The notes beneath the pieces are model-generated. The model saw only the letters and a list, made by a program, of their open reading frames with translations. It did not search any database and was not told the DNA's origin. This document shows, one piece after another, positions 38,819 to 48,279 of a stretch of DNA of 64,000 nucleotides. A program made the translations under genes and the position numbers. Within the stretch, counting starts at the first letter, position 1, and every line of letters begins with the position of its first letter. The stretch comes from Cyclobacteriaceae bacterium (GTDB lineage Bacteria; Bacteroidota; Bacteroidia; Cytophagales; Cyclobacteriaceae): assembly GCA_025455015.1 (NCBI GenBank), contig JALONI010000016.1, positions 1 to 64,000 on the forward strand, read 5' to 3'.

Positions 38819-39229
38819 TTAGCGCGGGCGCGAAGCGATGCCCTGCACCACCACCAACCAGGGGACGCCAAACCGATCGGTGAGTGGTACACCCCGGGCG
38901 TGAGACGCAAAGCGTGCGCGCCTTCCGGTCTGTGAAAGCTGGCGGTAGCGCAGGTGCGCCTCGCGCGGGGTAGCGCAGCGCAACACCAATGACACCGCAT
39001 TGCCTTTGACAAGCCCCGTGTCGGCCGGCAAGTCGGTGCCGCACAAAGTGAAAGAATCCGTACGCAAGGTACCCTGCACGATCAGGTTTTTCATTGTCTC
39101 GGGTAAGCGGCTGCTCCGCGGTGATTCGCCTACGGTTTGGAGTGTGAGTGTTCCGCCCAGGCACTTTTGATAAAATGCCAGGGCCTGGCGGCAATTGCCG
39201 TTGAAGGTGAGGTGCGCCTGCAGGGTCAT
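38819..39229 (-). CDS. VOC/PhnB-like family protein
   Basis: LTFNGNCRQALAFYQKCLGGTLTLQTVGESP. Confidence 0.88.
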   Translation of the reverse strand: MTLQAHLTFNGNCRQALAFYQKCLGGTLTLQTVGESPRSSRLPETMKNLIVQGTLRTDSFTLCGTDLPADTGLVKGNAVSLVLRCATPREAHLRYRQLSQTGRRARFASHARGVPLTDRFGVPWLVVVQGIASRPR

Positions 39230-39242
39230 GCGTGTGAAAGCC

Positions 39243-39707
39243 CTAATCCGCCAATTCAGCTACCATGATTTTTTTCATTTGAAGCATGGCCTCCAGGGCT
39301 CGTTGCCGCGTTGCCTTGTTCTTATGGTTGGCCAGTTGGAAGTATACCTCGGGCACCACCTGCCACGACAGCCCATATTTATCTTTTACCCACCCACACG
39401 GGCCCTCGCTGCCACCCTGCGCGGTGAGTGACTCCCAATAGTAGTCGACTTCTGCCTGATCTTTGCACGTGATCACAAACGAGACCGACTCGTTGAACGC
39501 AAACAACGGCCCGGCCGCCAGCAGTTGAAAATCCATACCCATCAGGTTAACGGTGGCGGTGTCAAAGTTTCGGCCGGGCGCGGGCACATCGTTGTAGACC
39601 TGATAGGATTTTAACTTCCCTTTTTTGAAAATGGACAAGTAGTACTCGGCCGCTGTCTTGGCATCCTTTTCAATCCAGACACAAGGCGTGATTTTTTGTT
39701 TGATCAT
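39243..39707 (-). CDS. VOC/PhnB-like family protein (3-demethylubiquinone methyltransferase-like fold)
   Basis: ITPCVWIEKDAKTAAEYYLSIFKKGKL, CGWVKDKYGLSWQVVPEVYF. Confidence 0.9.
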   Translation of the reverse strand: MIKQKITPCVWIEKDAKTAAEYYLSIFKKGKLKSYQVYNDVPAPGRNFDTATVNLMGMDFQLLAAGPLFAFNESVSFVITCKDQAEVDYYWESLTAQGGSEGPCGWVKDKYGLSWQVVPEVYFQLANHKNKATRQRALEAMLQMKKIMVAELAD

Positions 39708-39765
39708 GGTGGATGGGTTTGACGTTTGAAGGGTACAGAGTTTTCCGGTTGTTGTCGCACCGGTC

Positions 39766-40215
39766 TCAGGCATCCGGAATATGGGGTTCGACCAGTTTTT
39801 TTAACTTCTCAAGCGATTCCTGCCAGCCCAGGTAGCACATCTCTGCCGGGATGGCAGCCGGTATCCCTTCTTGCGTAACCACCAGTTCGGTACCACAAGA
39901 CACCGCCTTGAGACGAAGAGTCGTGGTCATTTCGCCCGGCAGGTTAGGATCGTCAAAGCAGTCGGTGTATTGAATCAACTGAGGCGGCACGATCGCCAAA
40001 TACCGTCCGCCAAAGGCATGGCTGTGGCCCGTGGTAAAGTTGGTGAAGGACATCCGGTACGTGCCACCTACGTTCACATCCAGGGTATGTACCTTGGCTA
40101 CAAATCCGTAAGGCGGCAGCCAGGCAGCCATCGCATCGGGATCGGTAAAGGCCTTGAACACTTTTTCGGGAGGTGCCATAAGCACGCGGTGCAGGTGTAC
40201 ATTATTCGTTGACAT
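39766..40215 (-). CDS. SRPBCC/AHSA1 family protein
   Basis: HRVLMAPPEKVFKAFTDPDAMAAWLPPYGF, ...CYLGWQESLEKLKKLVEPHIPDA. Confidence 0.9.
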   Translation of the reverse strand: MSTNNVHLHRVLMAPPEKVFKAFTDPDAMAAWLPPYGFVAKVHTLDVNVGGTYRMSFTNFTTGHSHAFGGRYLAIVPPQLIQYTDCFDDPNLPGEMTTTLRLKAVSCGTELVVTQEGIPAAIPAEMCYLGWQESLEKLKKLVEPHIPDA

Positions 40216-40369
40216 GGTTCATGGGGGTTGGTGATTTACGGCTGTATTGCCGACCTGTGATGGCAGCGGTACAAAGCGGCCAATGGTGGTCGGGGTTTGT
40301 CCACACATTCCACACCGTATGGATGCGGGCATTGATCGCTGCCGCACGGGTGATTTTTGGATGGCTCAT
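40202..40369 (-). pseudogene. Truncated AHSA1/SRPBCC N-terminal remnant
   Basis: MSHPKITRAAAINARIHTVWNVWTNPDHHW resembles an AHSA1 N-terminus but the domain then stops. Confidence 0.5.
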
Positions 40370-40380
40370 GGCGTTAGGCG

Positions 40381-40785
40381 TTAACGTGTTGCTACGGGTA
40401 GTCGTTCCAAACGGCCTTTGCGTTTCACAATGTTGTGGTAGTCCCATTGTATGTTTTTTGATTTCTTCAGCCAGCGTTTGACATCGCTCAGGGTTACTTC
40501 GGACGGGCTATTGAGAAAAATAGATGCGTCTTTAAACGATCCGCCTCGCACGTTCAGTTTTTCTTCGTCAAAGCTCGCACCGCTCCAGAACATCAAGCGG
40601 ATGCCCTTTTTCTGTTTGCTGTATCCCACCACAGGATTGCCGTTTAAAAACCAAACCGGATGGCCGTGCCAGATTTTGCGCTCGGCATCCGTTAACTCGG
40701 TGTCGATAGCGGCCGCCAAGCGGTCGCAAATTTCTTGGTCAGTTGTCGTTTGGCGGTGGTGATAGTCCTGGATGGCGGTGTTCAT
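40381..40785 (-). CDS. DUF1801-family protein
   Basis: IWHGHPVWFLNGNPVVGYSKQKKGIRLMFWSGASFDE. Confidence 0.8.
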   Translation of the reverse strand: MNTAIQDYHHRQTTTDQEICDRLAAAIDTELTDAERKIWHGHPVWFLNGNPVVGYSKQKKGIRLMFWSGASFDEEKLNVRGGSFKDASIFLNSPSEVTLSDVKRWLKKSKNIQWDYHNIVKRKGRLERLPVATR

Positions 40786-40799
40786 CGGGTTGGCCGGTT

Positions 40800-41204
40800 T
40801 TAAGATAAGGATTGCTGGAGCAAGGGGCTCGCGCTTTTGGTTGCCGCGTGTGGATAATAAAAATACGAGACCGCCAGGATGGCCAAAAATACCATCGGCA
40901 TGGCGATGAAGCCGATGTTGCCATCAACCACTGCGTGGCTGAGTGCGGCAAACAGCAGGTTGAAGGTGAACCCGGCATAGGCCCACTCTTTGAGTTTAAC
41001 CGGAGTGGCCGGAAGCACAATCGCCATCACCCCCAGCACCTTGCATACGATCAGGGCATAGGCAAAATAATCGGGGTAGCCGAGCGCTTGGGTGCCCACC
41101 GTAGCGTAGTGCGGGGCAACGAGTAGGGTACCCAGGGGCATTACGCCCTCCCATAATGCGATGATCGTGGTGGCGATCCAGAAAAATGTCTTTTGTTTTT
41201 TCAT
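40800..41204 (-). CDS. DoxX-like family membrane protein
   Basis: TIIALWEGVMPLGTLL...LGYPDYFAYALIVCKVLGVMAIVLPATPVKLKEWAYAGFTFNLLFA. Confidence 0.85.
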   Translation of the reverse strand: MKKQKTFFWIATTIIALWEGVMPLGTLLVAPHYATVGTQALGYPDYFAYALIVCKVLGVMAIVLPATPVKLKEWAYAGFTFNLLFAALSHAVVDGNIGFIAMPMVFLAILAVSYFYYPHAATKSASPLLQQSLS

Positions 41205-41356
41205 GTGTGTGGTGTTTAATATTGGCCGCGAAGTTTTTGTCGTTTGCTGAGGCAAAGGTGGGGGACCACCCGGTAGGATGGCGGGTGCAAAAGCGACAAC
41301 TGCAGGGGTTGATTGTGACAATGGGTGTCGGTAGCTTTGAGACTCAATCCAAAGCC

Positions 41357-42334
41357 ATGAAGATATCGGTGTTTGTGCCCGAGTATGGTGTTATCGAAGC
41401 GATCACTCCCCCCTACCGCTCCTTCCAAACCGCCAATGAGTTTTTGACAGCATTTGGCAAAAAGCCGGCTTTTCAAGTGGAGTACGTGGGGCTGAGCAAA
41501 CACGTGCTGGCCAACAACGGGGAGTATTCCATCAAAACCGACCGGCTGCTGAAGGACGTGGCCGCCACCGACCTGTTGATCATACCGCCTACGTTTGGCG
41601 ATACCGCGCGCGGTATCGCGGCCAATGCCAAAGCCATCCCGCACTTCAAAAAGCTATACCACAACGGCAGTCGCCTGGCCAGTCTTTGCATTGGCGCATT
41701 TCTGCTGGCCGAAACCGGATTGCTGAATGGAAAAAAATGTTCCACGCATTGGGCCTATGTGTCGGAATTCAAGCAAAAATACCCTCAAGTTGAGGTGGCC
41801 GATGGCGCCATCATCACCGAGCAGGACAACCTTTACAGCAGTGGCGGGGCCAACAGTCTGTGGAATTTGGTGCTGTACTTGATTGAGAAATTCGCGGATC
41901 GGCAAACGGCCATTCTGATCTCCAAATACTTTGCGCTGGACATTGACCGCAACAGCCAGGCGGCCTTCACAATTTTTCGCGGCCAACGAAACCACGCAGA
42001 CGCAGAAATACTCGCCATACAAGAGCACATCGAACAGCATTATGCCGATAAGCTGACCATTGATGACCTGGCTGCCCGGTGCCACCTGGGCCGCAGAACC
42101 TTTGAGCGCAGGTTCAAACAGGCCACCACCAATACGGCCATTGAATACATTCAGCGTGTGCGCATGGAAGCGGCCAAAAAATTTTTTGAGGCGTCCCGCA
42201 AAAACGTTTCGGAAGTGATGTTTGATGTGGGCTACACAGATACCAAGGCATTTCGCGATATCTTCAAAAAAATAACAGGACTTACGCCCATCGAATACCG
42301 CACCAAGTACGCAAAAGTGGCCAGCGAGCGGTAG
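41357..42334 (+). CDS. GlxA-type regulator: DJ-1/PfpI domain + AraC HTH
   Basis: DJ-1 nucleophile region LASLCIGAFLLAETGLLNGKKCSTHW; AraC LTIDDLAARCHLGRRTFERRFKQATTNTAIEYIQRVRMEAAKKFFE. Confidence 0.94.
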   Translation: MKISVFVPEYGVIEAITPPYRSFQTANEFLTAFGKKPAFQVEYVGLSKHVLANNGEYSIKTDRLLKDVAATDLLIIPPTFGDTARGIAANAKAIPHFKKLYHNGSRLASLCIGAFLLAETGLLNGKKCSTHWAYVSEFKQKYPQVEVADGAIITEQDNLYSSGGANSLWNLVLYLIEKFADRQTAILISKYFALDIDRNSQAAFTIFRGQRNHADAEILAIQEHIEQHYADKLTIDDLAARCHLGRRTFERRFKQATTNTAIEYIQRVRMEAAKKFFEASRKNVSEVMFDVGYTDTKAFRDIFKKITGLTPIEYRTKYAKVASER

Positions 42335-42440
42335 GGTACGGCTACCCGTGGTAAAACCCGTGCCCGCTTAGGGTCAGCGGCAGGCGGTTGCCGTCCTTTA
42401 AACGAAACCATGCCGGACCAACAATTTGCGCCTGCGCGAC

Positions 42441-42448
42441 TATCTTTG
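42441..42448 (+). promoter_or_regulatory. Putative -7 box TATCTTTG for the histidine kinase gene
   Basis: TAnnTTTG, 11 nt from ATG 42460. Confidence 0.5.
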
Positions 42449-42459
42449 TGCCGCACACT

Positions 42460-43293
42460 ATGATCTACTACTCATTCATCTTGTTTACGTTGGCCGTGGT
42501 GGCGCTGGGCGCCTACGCCTTGTATGAGTGGCTCGAGAAAAATACCAATAGCCGAAAACGCGAACTGGAGGCATTGGAGAAAAAACTATTTGAAGAAAAA
42601 ACCCGCATGCTGCTGCTGCGCGATTCGCTGCTGGAGCAGGAACGTGAACGCATCTCGGGCGAACTGCACGATGACATCCTGCAGCGCATGACAGCCCTTC
42701 ACTTGCTTACCCTGCGGTTGCATCTGCACCACGCCATGAATGATGCCCTGCATGACGAATTGCAGGCCATGGCCACCGAGCAGCGCCACATCATTGACTC
42801 CCTCCGCCTCACCGTAACGGGACTGCGCGGCTACGTCCTGCACGACAAGACATTGGTGGAGGGGATTGCGCATCTGTGCGAAACACTGAACAAGTCTATT
42901 CACCAAAAGGTCGTGTTCACCCATGTGATGGAAGAATGGGAAAAGCCGATGAATGAATTTGTGAAGGCCACCCTTTATCACGCGGTGCAGGAATTGATTC
43001 AAAATGCCTATCGCCATGCCCGCGCATGGCGCATTCTGGTAACGGTGCAATGGCGCAGCCAAGACCTACTCGTAGAAATTTCCGACAACGGTGATGGATT
43101 TGAACTCGACTGGGGGAAAAATCAATCGGGACTGCGCAGCACGCGCAACCGATGCGAAGCCATCGGAGCCACCCTCACCATCGACACCAAACCCCGCAGC
43201 GGAACAAAAGCCACGCTGATTATGCCTTACCCCGCCATGATCAGCCGCGCGGTGGAAAACATCCCCCTGCCTGCGCCCCTCACGGCTTCCTAG
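42460..43293 (+). CDS. NarX/DesK-type sensor histidine kinase
   Basis: Single TM; HisKA_3-like ERERISGELHDDILQRMTALHLL; HATPase VQELIQNAYRHARA, ISDNGDGFELD, GLRSTRNRCEAIGATLTI. Confidence 0.9.
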   Translation: MIYYSFILFTLAVVALGAYALYEWLEKNTNSRKRELEALEKKLFEEKTRMLLLRDSLLEQERERISGELHDDILQRMTALHLLTLRLHLHHAMNDALHDELQAMATEQRHIIDSLRLTVTGLRGYVLHDKTLVEGIAHLCETLNKSIHQKVVFTHVMEEWEKPMNEFVKATLYHAVQELIQNAYRHARAWRILVTVQWRSQDLLVEISDNGDGFELDWGKNQSGLRSTRNRCEAIGATLTIDTKPRSGTKATLIMPYPAMISRAVENIPLPAPLTAS

Positions 43294-43315
43294 CTGAGCC
43301 GGGCAAAGGCGCGAC

Positions 43316-44107
43316 TCAATTCAACGGGGTTTCGGGAGCGGGTTCATTTACCTCTTCCTCTTTCGGCAGCACCCAAAAGTTGTTAAAGCCCTCGCCCTGC
43401 TGAAGCGTCAATTGGCCATAGGCCAGCATTTCGAGGATGGCTAAAAAATTAAAAATCAAGGCAATGCGGGTGGGGGCTTTTTCGAAGAGCTCCACAAACG
43501 CCACGCGCCTGCGGCTCACGACTTCTTGCAAGATGAATTCTTTTTGTCCTTCGATAGTGTAGGGGTATTGGATAATCTGGTGAACGGGCTTGTTTTTTTC
43601 CTCTTCCGCACGCTTGAGCACTTTTTCAAAAACCATCAGCAACTTAAACATGTCCACATCCTGCAGTTCGGCTTCCACATTGGTGCTTTCGGCCAGGGCG
43701 CGCAGTTCCTTCATCAGGTTGCCGCGCTTTTCCTTCATCAGTTCGGTTTCCTCCATCCGGTGGAACTGGTCCACCACCGACTTGTATTTTTTATACTCAA
43801 GCAGGTGGCGTACCAACTCCTCGCGCGGGTCAATCTCATTGCCCTGCTCGTCCAATTGCGGGCGGGGCAGCAGCATTTTGGACTTAATGCGCATGAGCGT
43901 GGCGGCCACCAGAATAAATTCGCTGGCAAGCTCTACGTTCAGCTGTTCCAGCCGGTGGATGTAGTCCAAAAAATCCCCGGTGATCTTGGCGATGGGGATG
44001 TCGTGGATGTCCAACTCATCGCGCTCGATAAAAAACAACAACAGGTCAAAAGGCCCCTCAAACAAGGGGAGGCGGATTTCAAAGTTTTCCGAAACGGCTG
44101 TGCTCAT
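43316..44107 (-). CDS. scpA: Segregation and condensation protein A
   Basis: FEIRLPLFEGPFDLLLFFIERDELDIHDIPIAKITGDFLDYI. Confidence 0.94.
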   Translation of the reverse strand: MSTAVSENFEIRLPLFEGPFDLLLFFIERDELDIHDIPIAKITGDFLDYIHRLEQLNVELASEFILVAATLMRIKSKMLLPRPQLDEQGNEIDPREELVRHLLEYKKYKSVVDQFHRMEETELMKEKRGNLMKELRALAESTNVEAELQDVDMFKLLMVFEKVLKRAEEEKNKPVHQIIQYPYTIEGQKEFILQEVVSRRRVAFVELFEKAPTRIALIFNFLAILEMLAYGQLTLQQGEGFNNFWVLPKEEEVNEPAPETPLN

Positions 44108-44253
44108 AAGGCGACAAAAATAGGCATCCCGCGCCCAAAAAGCAGGCCGGGATATGCACGAGTTTCCCACAAACCATGCACCACCAGTCGCAAATCCCGG
44201 AAAAACACTTACCTTCATGTCTTGTTTTAGATTTATTACGTCTCCGAACGCCC

Positions 44254-46179
44254 ATGCTGATCACTCCCGGTAAACTGCTGTCGCAGATCGACAGCCCTGC
44301 CGACCTCAAAAAGCTTAGTCAGGCCGAACTGGTTACCCTATGCGAAGAACTGCGCCAGTTCATTGTCGACAACGTGTCAGTGTACGGAGGGCACTTTGGG
44401 GCCAGTCTGGGTGTGGTGGAGCTCACGGTGGCGCTGCACTACGTCTTCAACACCCCATACGACCAACTCGTGTGGGATGTGGGCCACCAGGCCTATGGCC
44501 ATAAAATCTTGACCGGCAGACGCGAGGTGTTTCACACCAACCGCATGTACCGGGGCATTTCAGGCTTTCCCAAACGAAACGAAAGCGAGTACGATACATT
44601 TGGCGTAGGGCACTCGTCCACGTCCGTATCGGCCGCGTTGGGCATGGCCGTAGCATCGGCCTACAAAAATGAGCGCGACCGCCAGCACGTAGCCGTGATT
44701 GGCGATGGCGCCCTTACCGGGGGCATGGCCTTTGAGGGATTGAACCACGCGGGCGTGGCCGATAGCAACATCCTCATCATCCTCAACGACAACTGCATGT
44801 CCATCGACCCCAATGTGGGCGCACTCAAGGACTACCTGACCGACATTACTACCTCCAAAACATACAACAAACTCAAGGACGAAGTGTGGAACTTGCTTGG
44901 CAAGCTCTCCACCTTTGGCAAAAGTGCGCAAGAGATTGTTTCGAAAGTTGAAAACGGGATCAAGTCCACCTTGCTCAGCCAAAGCAACCTGTTTGAGTCG
45001 CTGAACCTGCGCTACTTTGGCCCGGTGGATGGCCACGATGTGGACCACTTGGTGGCCGTGCTGAACGACCTGAAGAACATCAAAGGCCCCAAAATTCTCC
45101 ATTGCGTAACCGTGAAGGGAAAAGGCTATGGCCCGGCCGAGAAAGGCAACGCCACCACCTGGCATGCGCCCGGCACCTTTGACAAGATCACAGGCGAGAT
45201 TTACAAGAAAACATACGACACCCCGCAGCCACCCAAATACCAGGATGTGTTTGGCCACACGCTGGTGGAGCTGGCGAAAAGCAATAGCAAAATCGTGGGC
45301 ATCACCCCGGCCATGCCCTCGGGCTCCTCCCTGAACATGATGATGAAGGAGATGCCGGAGCGCGCATTTGATGTGGGCATTGCCGAGCAGCACGCGGTAA
45401 CGTTTTCGGCCGGGTTGGCCACCCAGGGCCTGGTGCCTTTCTGCAACATCTACAGCTCGTTTATGCAACGCGCCTATGACCAAGTCATCCACGATGTGTG
45501 CATCCAAAACTTACCGGTAAACTTTTGCTTGGACCGGGCCGGTTTCGCAGGGGCGGATGGCCCCACCCACCACGGGGCTTATGACATCGCCTACTTCCGC
45601 TGCATCCCCAACATGGTGGTGGCCGCACCAATGAATGAGCAAGAGTTGCGCAACCTCATGTACACCGCACAGCTTCCGCGCGAAGGCGGTGCCTTTTCGA
45701 TTCGCTACCCTCGCGGCCAGGGGGTGATGCCTCATTGGCGCACGCCCTTTGAAAAGATCGCCCTGGGTACGGGCCGCAAAATCAAAGACGGTGACGAAGT
45801 GGCCCTGCTCACCATTGGCCATATCGGAAACTATGCCGTGGCGGTGTGCGAACAGCTCTCCAAAGAGGGCCTTGAGATCGCGCACTATGACCTTCGGTTT
45901 GTAAAGCCGCTGGATGAGGCCATGCTGCACGAAGTGTTTTCGAAATACAAAAAAGTAATCACCGTGGAAGATGGCTGCCTGCAAGGCGGGATGGGCAGCG
46001 CAGTATTGGAATTTATGGCCGATCACGAATACCGCGCCTCCGTGAAGCGCTTGGGTATCCCCGATGATGTGATCGAACATGGCGAGCAGAGTGAGTTGCA
46101 TGCCGAGTGTGGCTTTGATGCTGCGGGCATCCGCAAGGCGGTGGAACACATGCTGGAACGCGTGCCTACGCTGGCCTGA
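44254..46179 (+). CDS. dxs: 1-deoxy-D-xylulose-5-phosphate synthase
   Basis: GGHFGASLGVVELTVALHYVFNTPYDQLVWDVGHQAYGHKILTGRR; VIGDGALTGGMAFEGLNHAG; GIAEQHAVTFSAGLA. Confidence 0.97.
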   Translation: MLITPGKLLSQIDSPADLKKLSQAELVTLCEELRQFIVDNVSVYGGHFGASLGVVELTVALHYVFNTPYDQLVWDVGHQAYGHKILTGRREVFHTNRMYRGISGFPKRNESEYDTFGVGHSSTSVSAALGMAVASAYKNERDRQHVAVIGDGALTGGMAFEGLNHAGVADSNILIILNDNCMSIDPNVGALKDYLTDITTSKTYNKLKDEVWNLLGKLSTFGKSAQEIVSKVENGIKSTLLSQSNLFESLNLRYFGPVDGHDVDHLVAVLNDLKNIKGPKILHCVTVKGKGYGPAEKGNATTWHAPGTFDKITGEIYKKTYDTPQPPKYQDVFGHTLVELAKSNSKIVGITPAMPSGSSLNMMMKEMPERAFDVGIAEQHAVTFSAGLATQGLVPFCNIYSSFMQRAYDQVIHDVCIQNLPVNFCLDRAGFAGADGPTHHGAYDIAYFRCIPNMVVAAPMNEQELRNLMYTAQLPREGGAFSIRYPRGQGVMPHWRTPFEKIALGTGRKIKDGDEVALLTIGHIGNYAVAVCEQLSKEGLEIAHYDLRFVKPLDEAMLHEVFSKYKKVITVEDGCLQGGMGSAVLEFMADHEYRASVKRLGIPDDVIEHGEQSELHAECGFDAAGIRKAVEHMLERVPTLA

Positions 46180-46181
46180 CC

Positions 46182-46934
46182 ATGGCCCTCCACGTGTCGA
46201 AAACGGGCCGCGGCCCGGCTGTCGTTTTGCTTCACGGCTTCTGCGAAACCCATCAGGTGTGGACTGTTTTTTCACCGCTTCTCGCGGACGATTTTACCGT
46301 CTATGCCATTGATATGCCGGGTTTTGGCCACAGGCCTGCCTTGTCAGGAGGCTTTTCCCTGGCGGCCGTAGCGGGTGATGTGGGGCGGTGGCTGCAAGAA
46401 ATGCCGGTTCCGCCACGCGCCATCATCGGCCACTCGTTGGGCGGCTATGTTGCGTTGGAGTTGCTGGCGCAGTCTCCGCACTTGGCCGATGCGTTTGGGC
46501 TGTTCCACTCCACGTATCTGGCCGATGCCCCGGAGCGAAAAGAAGGCCGCACCAAGGCCATGGAGTTTGTGGCTAAACAAGGCGTGGCACCGTTCGTGCG
46601 AAACCTCATTCCAACGCTTTTCCACCAAAAAGACCACCCCGCCATCCCCCGCGTGCTGGAGATGGCACTGGCCACCCGGGCCGAAACAGTGATCGAGTAC
46701 ACCCGCGCGATGCGCGACAGGCCCACCCACGAAACCACCGCGGCCACCTGGCGCGACAAGCTGTTTCTAATTCACGGGGAATCGGATGCCGTTATCTCCG
46801 AGCAAACCGCCCGGAAAATGGAGGCCGGACTGCCCGCGGGCCACACCCTGCACCTGGCAGAAACCGGCCACATGGGCATGTACGAAAGCCCATCACGAGC
46901 CGCGGCATTCATCAAAACATTACTGGCGCGTTAA
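46182..46934 (+). CDS. Alpha/beta hydrolase
   Basis: VVLLHGFCETHQVW; IIGHSLGGYVALELL; ETGHMGMYESP. Confidence 0.93.
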   Translation: MALHVSKTGRGPAVVLLHGFCETHQVWTVFSPLLADDFTVYAIDMPGFGHRPALSGGFSLAAVAGDVGRWLQEMPVPPRAIIGHSLGGYVALELLAQSPHLADAFGLFHSTYLADAPERKEGRTKAMEFVAKQGVAPFVRNLIPTLFHQKDHPAIPRVLEMALATRAETVIEYTRAMRDRPTHETTAATWRDKLFLIHGESDAVISEQTARKMEAGLPAGHTLHLAETGHMGMYESPSRAAAFIKTLLAR

Positions 46935-47005
46935 ATTAATCCCCTCCACCCCCCTATTTTTTGGTTTTTTGCCCTAAACTGTGCTAAAATTGTGTTGATT
47001 TGCAT

Positions 47006-47013
47006 TATGTTTG
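47006..47013 (+). promoter_or_regulatory. Putative -7 box TATGTTTG
   Basis: TAnnTTTG upstream of ATG 47091. Confidence 0.4.
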
Positions 47014-47090
47014 TTTAACCTCCGCAAAAGCGGGTTGAATGGCTTACCAAATCGGTCAAACGCGGATTAAAACACCTAACTTATACTAAC

Positions 47091-47828
47091 ATGACTGTTT
47101 CTCCTGGATGGAATGACCTGATGATGCAATTTGCCTTTGCATTCTGGGGTCTGGGTTTACTCGTGGCCGTGGGATACTTCGTTTTGTTGGCCGTTCGAGG
47201 CGACAACAAATACAAGTATGACTTCATCAACCGCTACGAAATCAAAACCCTGTGGGTGGCGGTGATCTTATTGATCACGGGCGGTGCCTGCTTCTTCAAT
47301 GCCAACGTAAAAGGCGATTGGATCACGATATTCTGGCTCTTTGTTCGCATTTTCAGCACGGTAGCGGTAGCAATTTTGATCGCCCTGATCATGCAAAACC
47401 TACTCAAGTTTTATTATCCTTTTTTCATTGAGAAACGGTTGAAAGTACTGCGCTACAAGCCGCGGATTTCCCCCAAAACGGGCAAGCCGATGAAGCTGTT
47501 GAGCGAAGAAGAAGAAGACGCCTACATGGACGAGGGTATGATCGCAGAAGAGAACGTGTTTTCGGTTGACTATGACGTATGGAAAGACGAAGAGACGGGC
47601 TATATCAAAATTGAAAAATATGCGGGCCACTTGCATGCGTTGCAGTGCCCCGAGTGCAACTACCAAACCTTCAAAGTGGTTCGCGAGGAAATACTCCGTC
47701 AGCCTGCGCCCACCGAAGATGGCGAAGTGTTGAAACATTACGAGTGCGGCTACTGCGGCTACAAGGCCAAGAAGTCGGTGCACTTGCGCTACACGTCAAA
47801 AATGGAGGCCACCGCAGCGGCTACCTAG
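47091..47828 (+). CDS. Membrane protein with C-terminal zinc-ribbon-like domain
   Basis: Three hydrophobic segments; CPECNYQTF...HYECGYCGYKAKKSVHL. Confidence 0.8.
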   Translation: MTVSPGWNDLMMQFAFAFWGLGLLVAVGYFVLLAVRGDNKYKYDFINRYEIKTLWVAVILLITGGACFFNANVKGDWITIFWLFVRIFSTVAVAILIALIMQNLLKFYYPFFIEKRLKVLRYKPRISPKTGKPMKLLSEEEEDAYMDEGMIAEENVFSVDYDVWKDEETGYIKIEKYAGHLHALQCPECNYQTFKVVREEILRQPAPTEDGEVLKHYECGYCGYKAKKSVHLRYTSKMEATAAAT

Positions 47829-47851
47829 TTTTTACCTGAACCCTGACAAAG

Positions 47852-47881
47852 AGCCGCTCACCCCGTGAGCGGCTTTTTTTA
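47852..47881 (+). terminator. Rho-independent terminator
   Basis: AGCCGCTCACcccGTGAGCGGCTTTTTTT. Confidence 0.92.
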
Positions 47882-48025
47882 TGCCGTCACAAGCGTGTTC
47901 GCCCGCGTTCGGCACCTGCGCATAAGTTGTTCGCGCGTGAACAGCCCGTGGGCGAACAGAGGCTCTATCGGGGTAAAAAAAGGCCTTTTGTCGCATGGCC
48001 GTCTTTTTGCGGGGCACCGCAACAA

Positions 48026-48226
48026 ATGAAGACATTTATCGCGCTCGTAGGTTGGTTTTTGCTGTTCGCAATTTGTTGGCCGTTGGCTATAGCGGTGCTT
48101 TTTTTGTTCCCCCTCGTTTGGCTTTTGCTGCTGCCCTTTCGCTTGGTGGGGCTCACGGTGGAGGCCGTTTTTAAATTGGTGGGAGCCATCCTGTCGCTGC
48201 CGTTGCGCTGGGTAAAGGCTTGGTAG
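48026..48226 (+). CDS. Small (66-aa) hydrophobic membrane protein
   Basis: MKTFIALVGWFLLFAICWPLAIAVLFLFPLVWLLLLPFRLVGLTVEAVFKLVGAILSLPLRWVKAW. Confidence 0.6.
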   Translation: MKTFIALVGWFLLFAICWPLAIAVLFLFPLVWLLLLPFRLVGLTVEAVFKLVGAILSLPLRWVKAW

Positions 48227-48279
48227 GGCGTCAAATCTCGGTTTCTTTTGTACTTTGGCTTCGCAAACCAAGCGTTGTG

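Noticed and set aside
44560-45507. 315-aa minus-strand ORF
   Set aside because: Antisense to dxs.
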